From Isoptericola halotolerans (GTDB lineage Bacteria > Actinomycetota > Actinomycetes > Actinomycetales > Cellulomonadaceae), in contig NZ_PVTX01000001.1 of the NCBI RefSeq assembly GCF_003003075.1, positions 657,211 through 721,210 on the forward strand: a DNA stretch of 64,000 bases, written 5' to 3'. Made by a program: the position numbers and the translations under genes. Under the pieces are notes generated by a model that was given only the letters and a program-made list of their open reading frames with translations, searched no databases and was not told the DNA's origin. Of the stretch, positions 1-7,904 are shown in pieces. How positions within the stretch are numbered: position 1 is the first letter of the stretch; every line of letters begins with the position of its first letter.

Positions 1-573
1 ATGGACGCCGGCGATCCCGGGTTCCGCCGCGACCCCGGCGCCGCTGCCCCGCACAACGTGATCGGCGACCCGCAGGCGTTCCTGGCGCAGGCCGACGGCG
101 AGCGCACCGCACCCCCGCCGGCCCAGTTCGCGTTCGCCGCCGAGGGCAGGAGCACGGCCGTGGCCGACGGCGCGGAGCGGTCCTCGCTGGACGTCCACCT
201 GTCGCCGCGCCAGACCGCCGGATGGGACTGGGACGCCGACGCCGGTGCCTGGCTGCGCCGCGAGGGTGCCGACCCGTCGATGGCGGCGTCGGGGGAGCGG
301 CACGCCGCGGCGAACGTGGTGGTGCTGGAGGTGGAGGTGGTGGACACGAGCTTCAAGGACCCGGCGGGCGCGCCGGTGCCGGAGACGCAGCTCGTCGGCT
401 CGGGAACGGCCTTCGTGGCGAGCGGCGGCAGGGTCCTCGAGGCCGAGTGGTCCAAGGAGTCCGTGCGCGACCCGGTCGAGCTCGTGGCGGGCGGCGAGCC
501 CGTCGAGCTGGAGCCGGGCGCGACCTGGGTCGAGCTGCTGCCGACGTCCGGCGGGCTGGACGTCAACCCCTGA
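1..573 (+). CDS. DUF3048 (YerB-like) protein, C-terminal part
   Basis: This is the C-terminal part of a DUF3048 domain protein, a family of extracytoplasmic lipoproteins of unknown biochemical function (YerB in Bacillus). The segment shows the family pattern FRRD...PHNVIGDP near the start, the AANVVVLEV core at about residues 101-109, and the WSKES...TWVELLP C-terminal block. Family members usually have 320-360 residues, so the 190 residues here lack the signal peptide and the N-terminal domain. The reading frame is open to base 1, so the ATG at base 1 is probably internal and the gene continues upstream of the window. It converges on menB with a 6-bp gap. Family assignment is fairly sure; function is unknown. 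Confidence 0.8.
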   Translation: MDAGDPGFRRDPGAAAPHNVIGDPQAFLAQADGERTAPPPAQFAFAAEGRSTAVADGAERSSLDVHLSPRQTAGWDWDADAGAWLRREGADPSMAASGERHAAANVVVLEVEVVDTSFKDPAGAPVPETQLVGSGTAFVASGGRVLEAEWSKESVRDPVELVAGGEPVELEPGATWVELLPTSGGLDVNP

Positions 574-579
574 CGGCGC

Positions 580-1566
580 TCAGAAGGCGTACGGGAAGCC
601 CGACCAGTCGGGGTCGCGCTTGGCGAGGAACGCGTCCCGACCCTCGACGGCCTCGTCGGTCATGTAGGCGAGCCGCGTCGCCTCCCCGGCGAACACCTGC
701 TGGCCCATGAGCCCGTCGTCGGCCAGGTTGAACGCGAACTTGAGCATGCGCACCGCCTGCGGGGACTTCCCGGCGATGGTCCGCGCGTACTCCACGGCGA
801 GGCCTTCCAGGTCCTCGTGGTCCGCGACCTCGTTGACGGCGCCCCAGCGCTCGGCGTCGTCCGCCGAGTACTCCCGCGCGAGGAAGAAGATCTCCCGCGC
901 CCGCTTCTGCCCGACCTGGCGCGCCAGGTAGGCCGAGCCGTACCCGCCGTCGAACGATCCGACGTCGGCGTCGGTCTGCTTGAACTTCCCGTGCTGGCGG
1001 CAGGCGATCGAGAGGTCGGCCACGACGTGCAGCGAGTGCCCGCCCCCGGCGGCCCAGCCGTCGACGACGGCGATCACCACCTTGGGCATGGTGCGGACGA
1101 GGCGCTGGACCTCCAGGATGTGCAGGCGTCCGGCGCGGGCCGGGTCCACGTGGTCGGCCGTGTCGGCGCCGTCGACGGGCCGCCCCGCGCCGTCGGCCGT
1201 CGTGTACTGGTAGCCGGAGCGGCCACGGATGCGCTGGTCCCCGCCGGAGCAGAACGCCCAGCCGCCGTCCTTGGGGGACGGCCCGTTGCCGGTGAGCAGC
1301 ACGGTCCCGACGTCGGAGGTCATGCGGGCGTGGTCCAGCACCCGGTACAGCTCGTCGACGGTGTGCGGACGGAACGCGTTGCGCACCTCGGGCCGGTCGA
1401 ACGCGACCCGGACGACCGGCAGGTCGCGCACGACGGCGCCCGCTGCGTCGCGTTCCACGCCCCGGTGGTACGTGAGGTCCGTCAGGTCGTCGAACCCGGC
1501 GACGGTGCGCCACCGGGAGGCGTCGAACGTCGCGGAGACGGGTGTGGGAAGGTCGCTGGTGCTCAC
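580..1566 (-). CDS. menB: 1,4-dihydroxy-2-naphthoyl-CoA synthase (MenB)
   Basis: MenB is a crotonase-family enzyme that closes the second ring of menaquinone, converting o-succinylbenzoyl-CoA to 1,4-dihydroxy-2-naphthoyl-CoA in the cytoplasm. The 328-residue protein has the family signatures FDRPEVRNAFRP, FCSGGDQRIRG, the oxyanion-hole segment DGWAAGGGHSLH, and the conserved C-terminus ending DPDWSGFPYAF. The length is normal for actinobacterial MenB. Translation starts at a GTG (1564-1566). There is no Shine-Dalgarno sequence. Instead a TACGCT -10 box lies 7 nt before the start codon, so the transcript is probably leaderless. A pair of palindromes (1617-1652) lies further upstream. The gene stands apart from menC-menD, as is common in this order. 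Confidence 0.97.
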   Translation of the reverse strand: MSTSDLPTPVSATFDASRWRTVAGFDDLTDLTYHRGVERDAAGAVVRDLPVVRVAFDRPEVRNAFRPHTVDELYRVLDHARMTSDVGTVLLTGNGPSPKDGGWAFCSGGDQRIRGRSGYQYTTADGAGRPVDGADTADHVDPARAGRLHILEVQRLVRTMPKVVIAVVDGWAAGGGHSLHVVADLSIACRQHGKFKQTDADVGSFDGGYGSAYLARQVGQKRAREIFFLAREYSADDAERWGAVNEVADHEDLEGLAVEYARTIAGKSPQAVRMLKFAFNLADDGLMGQQVFAGEATRLAYMTDEAVEGRDAFLAKRDPDWSGFPYAF

Positions 1567-1573
1567 GCGGGCC

Positions 1574-1579
1574 AGCGTA
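1574..1579 (-). promoter_or_regulatory. -10 box of leaderless menB promoter
   Basis: On the minus strand TACGCT is followed by 7 nt and then the GTG start of menB. That places the expected transcription start at or next to the start codon. Inference from geometry only. Confidence 0.55.
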
Positions 1580-1616
1580 GTGCGCCCCGTCGACCGCCGG
1601 CCCGGGGTGACTCATT

Positions 1617-1652
1617 CTGCACAGTGCAGTCCAGCCGGGCTGCACAGTGCAG
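1617..1652. promoter_or_regulatory. Tandem palindromic operator candidate upstream of menB
   Basis: The 13-bp palindrome CTGCACAGTGCAG occurs twice, at 1617-1629 and 1640-1652. The two copies are identical and their centres are 23 bp apart, about two helical turns. They lie roughly 50-85 bp upstream of the menB start and just before the DUF4143 remnant. This arrangement fits a pair of sites for a dimeric repressor or activator, but the regulator is not identifiable from the window. Confidence 0.5.
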
Positions 1653-1657
1653 CACGG

Positions 1658-1825
1658 ATGGCCTGCGACGCCGATCGGCTCCTCGCAGACCTGAACACCT
1701 TCGGCCTTCTCTTCGAGTCGTTGGTGGTCCGAGACCTGCGCGCCTACGCCGATGCCCGGGACGCACGGGTCTTCCACTACCGCGACTCCGACAACCTCGA
1801 GATCGACGCGGTGGCGCGTCTGACG
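1658..1825 (+). pseudogene. Remnant of a DUF4143 ATPase (C-terminal fragment)
   Basis: About 56 codons read on the plus strand match the C-terminal domain of AAA-family ATPases with DUF4143. Recognisable pieces are LLADLNTFGLLFESL, VVRDLRAYADA and VFHYRDSDNLEIDAV, in the order expected for the family. Full-length proteins have about 400-450 residues with an N-terminal P-loop domain, none of which is present. The similarity ends abruptly at about 1825, where the convergent lipoprotein gene begins. It lies in a gap between two minus-strand genes. It is best read as the decayed remains of a once complete, probably horizontally acquired gene. Confidence 0.7.
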
Positions 1826-1826
1826 C

Positions 1827-2588
1827 TCACAGGTGGATGGTCACGTCGCCCTCGTCGCGCAGGGTGGCCACGATGCCGTCGACGGCCGCGGCCTGCTGCT
1901 CGCCCACGGCCTGCTGCGCGAGCTGGTCGCGGACGTCCTCGAACGGCGGGATCTCGGCCTGCGAGGCACCCTCGCCACCCTGGGACCCCATCTGCTCGAC
2001 GAGGGTGTCGTACTGCTCGCGCAGCTCGTCCTCGCTCGGCTCCTCGATGTCCGCCTCGGCCTCGATGTAGGCGTTGACCTGGAACTGGGCGGCCGCGTCC
2101 TCGCGCACCTCGTCCTCCGAGATGCCCTGCTCGCCGAGGGCGGCGACCACCTCGTCCGCGGACTGCAGCCCGTTCTGCGCCGCGATGCCCTCGAGCGTGG
2201 TCTCGATGTCCTCGTCGGTAGCCTCGATGCCGGCCTCCGTGGCCGCCTGCGTCAGCAGCCGGTTGCCCACCAGCTGCTCGGCGACCTGCTGCTTGAGGGC
2301 GTCCTGGTCGACCTCCTGGCCGGTGGTCTGCTGCGACATCGCCGCCTGCTGCAGCTGGCCCTCGTAGGCGGTGACGAACTCCGCACGCTCGACGTCCTCG
2401 CCGTTGACCTCGGCGACGACGTCGGGCACGTCCTCGAGGTCCGGCTCGGGGGCGCCGGCGCCCGCCTCGGGGGAGGCCTCGGCGCTCGGGCTGCTCGGGG
2501 GGTTCTGGCCGTCGGTCTCGGACGTGCAGCCGGCGAGCGCGACGACCGCGGCCACTGAGAGCGCGACGAGCGGGCGCTTGATCGACAT
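1827..2588 (-). CDS. SurA N-terminal domain lipoprotein
   Basis: This 253-residue exported lipoprotein resembles the N-terminal helical chaperone domain of SurA/PrsA-type folding factors. The start at 2588 (MSIKRPL) gives a classical signal peptide ending in the lipobox LAGC, with a GAGGAG ribosome site 7 nt upstream. A longer start at 2633 would bury the signal peptide, so it was not chosen. After an acidic Ser/Pro linker, the segment from about residue 55 on (VVAEVNGEDVERAEF...QVAEQLVGNRLLTQAA) is the SurA_N pattern. No parvulin PPIase domain follows, so a chaperone role without isomerase activity is inferred. It probably acts on the outer face of the membrane. Confidence 0.88.
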   Translation of the reverse strand: MSIKRPLVALSVAAVVALAGCTSETDGQNPPSSPSAEASPEAGAGAPEPDLEDVPDVVAEVNGEDVERAEFVTAYEGQLQQAAMSQQTTGQEVDQDALKQQVAEQLVGNRLLTQAATEAGIEATDEDIETTLEGIAAQNGLQSADEVVAALGEQGISEDEVREDAAAQFQVNAYIEAEADIEEPSEDELREQYDTLVEQMGSQGGEGASQAEIPPFEDVRDQLAQQAVGEQQAAAVDGIVATLRDEGDVTIHL

Positions 2589-2620
2589 GGTCACTCCTCG
2601 TGATGGGTGCTGGTTCACCG

Positions 2621-2626
2621 ACCGTA
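2621..2626 (-). promoter_or_regulatory. -10 box candidate for the SurA-like lipoprotein
   Basis: On the minus strand TACGGT lies 32 nt upstream of the ATG at 2588, leaving room for a short leader that carries the GAGGAG ribosome site. There is no convincing -35 hexamer. The rest of the 2589-2787 gap shows no gene or RNA that I can recognise. Confidence 0.35.
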
Positions 2627-2787
2627 TCCACACGAACCTGGGAACGAGTCGACCGGGCGATCAGGTGACGTTCAGGAACGGGTGCAGTGCGCCTGCCGCC
2701 CGGGCGTGCTCGGGCTCTTGCAAGGCGTGCCGAGCATCCGCGCGCGTCGTCCTGAAAATCTGCACACGCGGGAGGCACCATGGACGC

Positions 2788-2973
2788 ATGGACACGATGC
2801 CACCTCGAGACACCGAGGTCGCCGACCCGGACGAGGTCGTCGACGAGCTCATCGCCTACGACGCCGCCGCCCTGCGCCGTGCGACCGCCACGACCCAGGC
2901 CGTCCCGGTGGTGCCGGCACGATCGCCGGGCCGCTGGGTGCACGGCAGGCTGCCCGACGAGTTCACCGACTGA
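2788..2973 (+). CDS. Small hypothetical protein, 61 residues
   Basis: This is a 61-residue acidic ORF of unknown function. It begins MDTMPPRDTEVADPDEVV and ends GRLPDEFTD. The third codon positions are strongly G/C, as in real genes here, whereas the overlapping frame that starts at 2780 gives a Ser/Thr/Pro-rich sequence typical of an out-of-frame shadow. A GGGAGG lies at 2770-2775, 12 nt before the chosen ATG, which is somewhat far. There is no signal peptide or membrane segment. It sits 50 bp upstream of menC, which has its own promoter. I do not recognise the family. Confidence 0.5.
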   Translation: MDTMPPRDTEVADPDEVVDELIAYDAAALRRATATTQAVPVVPARSPGRWVHGRLPDEFTD

Positions 2974-3011
2974 CGCGGTGCCCGCGGCCGCGCGTCACGG
3001 CCCGCTCGTCC

Positions 3012-3017
3012 TACCCT
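3012..3017 (+). promoter_or_regulatory. -10 box of leaderless menC promoter
   Basis: TACCCT is followed by 6 nt and the GTG start of menC, the spacing expected for a leaderless transcript. A GAGGG overlaps the spacer and could alternatively act as a ribosome site if transcription began further upstream. Confidence 0.5.
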
Positions 3018-3023
3018 GAGGGC

Positions 3024-4055
3024 GTGCCCGCCATCCTCTCCGCGACGAGGCAGGACCGGTTCGTCTGGTCGTCCCCGCTGCGCACCCGGTTCCGCCACCT
3101 CGACGTCCGCGACGGCGTGCTCCTGCGCGGCGAGGCCGGCTGGGGCGAGCTGAGCCCGTTCTGGGACTACGACGACGGCGAGTCGGCCGCGTGGCTGCGC
3201 GCGGCCCGGGAGGCCGCGGACCACCCGTTCCCCGCGCCGGTCCGCGACCGGGTCCCCGTCAACGTGACCGTGCCGGCCGTCGGTCCGGAGCGCGCCCGGG
3301 AGATCGTCCTGGCCTCCGGTGGGTGCCGCACGGCCAAGGTCAAGGTCGCGCAGCGCACCGTCGGTGCGGGCGGCACCCCAGGACCGGTCGAGCCGGTCGA
3401 CGCCGAGATCGCACGCGTGGAGGCGGTCCGCGCCGCGTTCGACGACGCCGGGATGCCCGACGCCGCGATCCGCGTGGACGCCAACGGGGCCTGGACGCTC
3501 GACGAGGCGCTGCGGCGCGTCCCGCTGCTGGACGCCGCAGCCCGCGGCCTGGAGTACGTCGAGCAGCCGTGCGCCACGGTGCCCGAGCTGGCTGCGGTCC
3601 GCCGCGGCACCGACGTGCCCGTCGCCGCCGACGAGTCGATCCGTCGCGCCGCCGACCCGCTGCGGGTGGTGCGCGAGGACGCCGCGGACGTCGTCGTGCT
3701 CAAGGTGCAGCCGCTCGGCGGGGTGCGGGCCTGCCTGGAGCTCGCCGAGCAGGTGGGGCTGCCGGTCGTCGTGTCCTCCGCGCTCGAGTCGTCCGTGGGG
3801 CTGGCGGCCGGTGTGGCGCTCGCGGCGGCGCTGCCCGAGCTGCCGCACGCCTGCGGGCTGGCCACCTCTCAGCTTCTCGTGCACGACGTCACCGACCAGC
3901 CGCTGCTGCCCGTCGACGGCGCGCTGCCGGTGCGGCGGGTGGCCCCGGACGCGGACGCCCTGGCCGCGGCCACGGCGTCCCCGGAGCTGCGGGACCGGTG
4001 GTTCGCGCGGCACGACCGGTTGGCCGCCCTGCTCGCGACGGGGCGTGCCGCGTGA
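3024..4055 (+). CDS. menC: o-succinylbenzoate synthase (MenC)
   Basis: MenC dehydrates 2-succinyl-6-hydroxy-2,4-cyclohexadiene-1-carboxylate to o-succinylbenzoate in menaquinone synthesis. The 343-residue protein belongs to the enolase superfamily. The catalytic KxK lysines are in AKVKV (about K105/K107). The metal ligands are D152 (VDANGAW), E180 (VEQP) and D203 (ADES), and the second-face lysine is K227 (LKVQPLGG). The GTG at 3024 is chosen because the protein then begins at the usual MenC N-terminus, although the frame is open further upstream. The stop overlaps the menD GTG start by 4 bp, so the two are translationally coupled. Confidence 0.96.
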   Translation: MPAILSATRQDRFVWSSPLRTRFRHLDVRDGVLLRGEAGWGELSPFWDYDDGESAAWLRAAREAADHPFPAPVRDRVPVNVTVPAVGPERAREIVLASGGCRTAKVKVAQRTVGAGGTPGPVEPVDAEIARVEAVRAAFDDAGMPDAAIRVDANGAWTLDEALRRVPLLDAAARGLEYVEQPCATVPELAAVRRGTDVPVAADESIRRAADPLRVVREDAADVVVLKVQPLGGVRACLELAEQVGLPVVVSSALESSVGLAAGVALAAALPELPHACGLATSQLLVHDVTDQPLLPVDGALPVRRVAPDADALAAATASPELRDRWFARHDRLAALLATGRAA

Positions 4056-5884
4056 CCGGGGTGCCGCCGTCGGGCAGCCCCGCGGTGGAGGCCGCCCGCG
4101 CCCTGGTGGCGGACCTGGTCGCCCAGGGCGTGCGCGACGTGGTGCTGGCCCCCGGGTCCCGCTCGGCCCCGCTCGCCTACGCGCTCGCCGAGGCCGACGC
4201 GCGCGGCGACGTCGTCCTGCACGTCCGGATCGACGAGCGCTCGGCCGGCTTCCTGGCGCTCGGGCTGTCGCGCGGGTCGGCCCTCGGTCCAAGGTCCGAC
4301 GGCGGCACCCCGGCGGCGCGACCGGTCGCCGTGGTCACGACGTCGGGCACCGCCGTGGCGAACCTGCACCCCGCGGTGCTCGAGGCGCACCACTCCGGCG
4401 TGCCCCTCGTGCTCCTGACCGCCGACCGGCCGCACGAGCTGCGCGGCACCGGCGCCTCCCAGACCACCGACCAGGTCGGGATCTTCGGGACGGCGGTGCG
4501 CGCCGCCGTCGACGTCCCGGCGCCCGACGGCCGGGCCGGGGAGGTGCGTGACCTGCTCGCCGTCGTGCGGCGCACGGTGGCCGCGGCGCGCGGCGCACGA
4601 GACCTGCATCCCGGACCGGTCCACCTCGACCTGGCCTACCGGGACCCGCTGCACCCCGCGGACGACGGGACCGGTCCGGTTGCTGGCTCCGCCGGGTCCG
4701 AGGCCACGCCGGTCGCCGAGTCCCGCCGTACGGTCGAGGTCGTGCCGCCCGTCGCCGGTCCGGGCGCCGACCCGGCGCTGCCCGGCGACCGGGCGCGCAC
4801 GCTCGTCGTGGCGGGCGACGGTGCCGGACCCGCCGCGCGGCGGCTGAGCGAGGCGCAGGGCTGGCCGTTGCTCGCCGAACCCTCCTCGGGCAGCGCCGAC
4901 GGACCGCTCGGCGTCGTCGCCTACCGGTCGGTGCTCGGAGCCGCCGGTCTCGCGGACGACGTCGAGCACGTCGTGGTCCTCGGGCACCCCACGCTCTCGC
5001 GGCCCGTGCAGCGCCTGCTGGCCCGCCCCGACGTCGCGGTCACCGTCGTCGCACCGGGCGGCGGCCCGTGGCCCGACGCCGCCCGCAACGCGACCCGCGT
5101 GGTCGGCGCCCTGCACGAGCGATGGTTCGCCCCCACCCGCGACGGCGGGGCCTTCGCCGCGCGGTGGCGGGCGGCGAGCGACGCCGCGGCCGCCGTCGTG
5201 GCGGCCGCCACGACGGACGAGGCCGTGCAGGGCGGTCTGCGCACCGCGCCGCACGCGGCGCTCGCCGTCGCGCGCGCCGTCGTCGCCGTCAGCGGTGCCG
5301 ACGACGTCCTCGTGGTGGGTGCGTCGAACCCGGTGCGCGACCTCGACCTCGTGCTCGGCCTCGATTCGGGACCCGCGCCGACCGTGCTCGCCAACCGCGG
5401 CCTGGCCGGGATCGACGGCACGGTGTCCACCGCGACGGGCGTCGCGGTCGAGGCCGGCCGTGCGGGCCGGCGTGCGCGGGCGCTGGTCGGCGACCTGACG
5501 TTCCTGCACGACGTGGGCGGCCTGCTGCGGGGGCCGGGCGAGCCCGCCGTGGACCTCGACGTGATCGTGGTGAACGACGACGGCGGCTCGATCTTCGCGA
5601 CGCTCGAGCACGGGGCGCTCGCGGCGACCGGCCCGGCCGCGGGGGCGACCTTCGAGCGGGTGTTCGGCACCCCGCACGGGGCGCACCTCGCGCAGCTCTG
5701 CGCGGGCTACGGCGTGGACCATCAGCTGGTCGACGACGTCGCGTCGCTGCGGCACGTCCTGGCCGGGCCGTCGCACGGGGTCCGGGTGATCGAGGTGCCC
5801 GTGGCCCGCGCCGCCCGACTCGAGGAGTCCCGCGACCTCACCGCCCGCATCCACGCCGAGGTAGGGCGAACCCTCGCGAGGTAG
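4052..5884 (+). CDS. menD: SEPHCHC synthase (MenD)
   Basis: MenD is the thiamine-diphosphate enzyme that joins isochorismate and 2-oxoglutarate to give 2-succinyl-5-enolpyruvyl-6-hydroxy-3-cyclohexene-1-carboxylate. The 610-residue protein carries the N-terminal PGSRSAPLAYAL motif, the TTSGTAVANLHPAV and SQTTDQVGIFG segments, and the ThDP/Mg site GDLTFLHDVGGL...VNDDGGSIF. Translation starts at GTG 4052, overlapping menC by 4 bp. The last eight codons and the TAG stop lie inside a 20-bp tandem repeat (5851-5990), so the C-terminal EVGRTLAR has been shaped by repeat expansion. The protein is otherwise complete. Confidence 0.97.
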   Translation: MTGVPPSGSPAVEAARALVADLVAQGVRDVVLAPGSRSAPLAYALAEADARGDVVLHVRIDERSAGFLALGLSRGSALGPRSDGGTPAARPVAVVTTSGTAVANLHPAVLEAHHSGVPLVLLTADRPHELRGTGASQTTDQVGIFGTAVRAAVDVPAPDGRAGEVRDLLAVVRRTVAAARGARDLHPGPVHLDLAYRDPLHPADDGTGPVAGSAGSEATPVAESRRTVEVVPPVAGPGADPALPGDRARTLVVAGDGAGPAARRLSEAQGWPLLAEPSSGSADGPLGVVAYRSVLGAAGLADDVEHVVVLGHPTLSRPVQRLLARPDVAVTVVAPGGGPWPDAARNATRVVGALHERWFAPTRDGGAFAARWRAASDAAAAVVAAATTDEAVQGGLRTAPHAALAVARAVVAVSGADDVLVVGASNPVRDLDLVLGLDSGPAPTVLANRGLAGIDGTVSTATGVAVEAGRAGRRARALVGDLTFLHDVGGLLRGPGEPAVDLDVIVVNDDGGSIFATLEHGALAATGPAAGATFERVFGTPHGAHLAQLCAGYGVDHQLVDDVASLRHVLAGPSHGVRVIEVPVARAARLEESRDLTARIHAEVGRTLAR

Positions 5885-5990
5885 TGCGTCGCCTCGCGAG
5901 GTAGTGCGTCGCCTCGCGAGGTAGTGGCTCGCCCCGCGAGGTAGTGCGTGGCGCCGCGAGGTAGTGCCGAACCCGCCGAGGTAGTAGACG
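5851..5990. repeat. 20-bp tandem repeat array across the menD 3' end
   Basis: Seven units have a strict 20-bp period. The anchor GAGGTAG recurs with its GTAG at 5861, 5881, 5901, 5921, 5941, 5961 and 5981. The best unit is CGCGAGGTAGTGCGTCGCCT, and units become less alike towards both ends. Three unit junctions form the perfect palindrome CCTCGCGAGG (5872-5881, 5892-5901, 5912-5921). The array begins within menD, provides its TAG stop, and fills the gap before the HtrA gene. There are no spacers, so it is not a CRISPR array. Confidence 0.92.
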
Positions 5991-6021
5991 CCTGACCTGC
6001 GGCGATGCGGATTACCAGGGA

Positions 6022-6069
6022 GTTCACAGGTTCACCCAAGGGGTGCTCCAGGAACACGGTGTTCCCTGG
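6022..6069 (+). promoter_or_regulatory. Direct repeat and inverted repeat upstream of the HtrA gene
   Basis: GTTCAC occurs at 6022-6027 and 6030-6035, an 8-bp direct repeat. It is followed at 6048-6069 by an imperfect palindrome with arms CCAGGAACAC and GTGTTCCCTGG. Both lie just before the strong GGGAGAGGG ribosome site. Membrane-stress HtrA genes of actinobacteria are commonly under two-component and ECF-sigma control, so these are candidate sites, but no specific regulator can be named. Confidence 0.35.
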
Positions 6070-6095
6070 TACCAGGACATCGAGGGAGAGGGCAC

Positions 6096-7727
6096 ATGAG
6101 CACCGACAACACGTCACCGCAGCGGCCGTCCGACGGCGAGCACCCGATCGAGCAGCCCACCGAGCCGCAGCCGCGGTTCCAGCAGTCGCACCAGCAGCCG
6201 CAGCAGGGTCAGACCGAGCGGCCCCGGTCCGCAGACTTCGCGCACCCGTCCGCGCACCAGCCGCCGTACCGCGCCGCGGACCCCCGGGCGCCCTACGGCG
6301 GCGGCACGCCGTCGTACCAGCCCGGCTCCCAGCAGCCCGGTCCGCACGGTGCGCAGTACCGGCACGCCCCGCAGTACCAGCACCCGGCGCAGTACCAGCA
6401 CACCCAGCACCCGCAGGCCGGTCACCCGCAGGGCAACCAGTCCGGGGCGCCGCGCCAGCGGTCGGTGTGGGTCCCCGTGGTGGCCGCGGCGGCGGGTGCC
6501 GCCGTGCTGGCGAGCGGAGCGACGTACGCGCTCACCGGCCCCCTGGCCGACGACACCGCCGCGTCCTCGCTCGCCGAGGTCGGCGCCCCGGAGCAGTCCG
6601 AGGCGGCTCCCGTGGCGAGCTCGAGCGACCAGAACCCCGACTGGCAGGCCGTCACCGCCGCCGTCGCGCCGTCCGTCGTCGCGATCCAGGTCGCCGGCCA
6701 GTCCGGCGGGTCCGAGGGCTCCGGCGTCGTCCTCGACGCCGAGGGGCACGTCCTGACCAACAACCACGTGGTCGCCGGCGGGTCCGAGGGGACGGTCCAG
6801 GTCACGCTCAGCGACGGACGCCTGTACGAGGCGACGATCGTGGGCACCGACCCGACCACCGACCTCGCCGTCGTCCAGCTCGAGGACGCCCCGGACGACC
6901 TGGAGCCCGCCACGTTCGGCGACTCGGACGCCGTGCAGGTGGGCGACTCCGTGCTGGCCGTCGGCAACCCGCTGGGCCTGGCGAACACCGCCACGACCGG
7001 CATCGTCTCGGCCCTCGATCGGCCGGTGGCCGCGTCGGGCGAGGGTGGCAGCGAGGTCGTCGTGACCAACGCGATCCAGATCGACGCCGCGATCAACCCC
7101 GGCAACTCCGGCGGGCCGCTGTTCGACGCGCAGGGCCGCGTCGTCGGCATCACGTCGTCGATCGCCACGCTCTCGGGCGGTGCGAACCAGTCCGGCTCGA
7201 TCGGCCTCGGCTTCGCGATCCCGGTCAACCTCGGGACCAGCGTCGCCGACCAGCTCATCGAGGACGGCACCGCGGAGCACGCGTTCCTCGGTGTGGCGCT
7301 CGGCGACGCGACGGCGACGGCCGACGACGTCACCCGCCGCGGGGCCGAGATCGGTGAGGTCACCGAGGGCTCGCCCGCCGCCGAGGCCGGTCTCCAGGCC
7401 GGCGACGTGATCGTCGCGGTGGACGAGGACTCGGTGAACGGCGCGGAGTCGCTCACCGCGTACGTCCGCGAGCGCACGGCCGGCGACCAGGCCACCATCA
7501 CCTATGTCCGGGACGGGCAGACGCAGACGGTGGACGTCACGTTCGCCGTGCGCGAGGAGACGACCGGCTCGGGGTCGCAGGGTGGCCAGGGCGAGCAGCC
7601 GGGCGCTCCCGGCCAGGGCCAGGACGGGCAGGGCTCCGGCGACGGCACCGGTCAGGGCGGCGAGTCCTCCGACCCGACGCAGCCCGACAACATCCCCGGC
7701 TGGCTGCGCGAGATGTTCGGCGACTGA
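6096..7727 (+). CDS. HtrA/DegP-type membrane-anchored serine protease with PDZ domain
   Basis: This 543-residue protein is a trypsin-like envelope quality-control protease. A long Gln/His/Pro-rich cytoplasmic region (1-120) precedes one membrane segment (about 124-147). The protease domain has the triad H224 (TNNHVV), D256 (TDLAV) and S338 (NPGNSGGP). A PDZ domain follows at about 397-487, and the tail is Gly/Gln-rich and disordered. This is the layout of mycobacterial HtrA/PepD. The ATG at 6096 has a strong GGGAGAGGG site 6 nt upstream. The gene is monocistronic and converges on menF. Substrates are unknown; degradation or refolding of damaged exported proteins is inferred from the family. 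Confidence 0.93.
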   Translation: MSTDNTSPQRPSDGEHPIEQPTEPQPRFQQSHQQPQQGQTERPRSADFAHPSAHQPPYRAADPRAPYGGGTPSYQPGSQQPGPHGAQYRHAPQYQHPAQYQHTQHPQAGHPQGNQSGAPRQRSVWVPVVAAAAGAAVLASGATYALTGPLADDTAASSLAEVGAPEQSEAAPVASSSDQNPDWQAVTAAVAPSVVAIQVAGQSGGSEGSGVVLDAEGHVLTNNHVVAGGSEGTVQVTLSDGRLYEATIVGTDPTTDLAVVQLEDAPDDLEPATFGDSDAVQVGDSVLAVGNPLGLANTATTGIVSALDRPVAASGEGGSEVVVTNAIQIDAAINPGNSGGPLFDAQGRVVGITSSIATLSGGANQSGSIGLGFAIPVNLGTSVADQLIEDGTAEHAFLGVALGDATATADDVTRRGAEIGEVTEGSPAAEAGLQAGDVIVAVDEDSVNGAESLTAYVRERTAGDQATITYVRDGQTQTVDVTFAVREETTGSGSQGGQGEQPGAPGQGQDGQGSGDGTGQGGESSDPTQPDNIPGWLREMFGD

Positions 7728-7738
7728 CCCGACAGACT

Positions 7739-7789
7739 CCCGCGGCGGTGCGGCGTGCCCCCCCTTCGTCCACGCGACGCCGCCGCGGG
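7739..7789. terminator. GC-rich hairpin between htrA-like gene and menF
   Basis: The arms CCCGCGGCGG (7739-7748) and CCGCCGCGGG (7780-7789) are perfectly complementary, and the inside is partly paired. It begins 12 nt after the HtrA stop. There is no T-run, which is usual for actinobacterial terminators. Confidence 0.6.
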
Positions 7790-7822
7790 CACCGTCGGAC
7801 GCAGTCGGTCCGTGCGGTCACC

Positions 7823-7861
7823 TGCGGCCGGTCCGGCACCTCGTGTGCCGGGCCGGCCGCA
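7823..7861. terminator. 17-bp stem hairpin downstream of menF
   Basis: The arms 7823-7839 and 7845-7861 pair over 17 bp with a single mismatch (G-U in one orientation) and a 5-nt loop. The hairpin lies 43 nt beyond the menF stop on the minus strand and can serve as its terminator, or as a bidirectional one. Confidence 0.65.
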
Positions 7862-7904
7862 TCGTCGTGCCGGCTCGCTGTGCCGTATCGCCGTGCCGGG
7901 GCCG

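Noticed and set aside
2780..3019. Alternative 79-codon ORF starting at 2780, closer to the GGGAGG site
   Set aside because: The product is Ser/Thr/Pro/Arg-rich with poor third-position GC bias. The frame starting at 2788 has normal codon use and a sensible acidic protein.
5851..5990. Possible CRISPR array
   Set aside because: The repeats have a 20-bp period with no spacers between them, and no cas gene is nearby.
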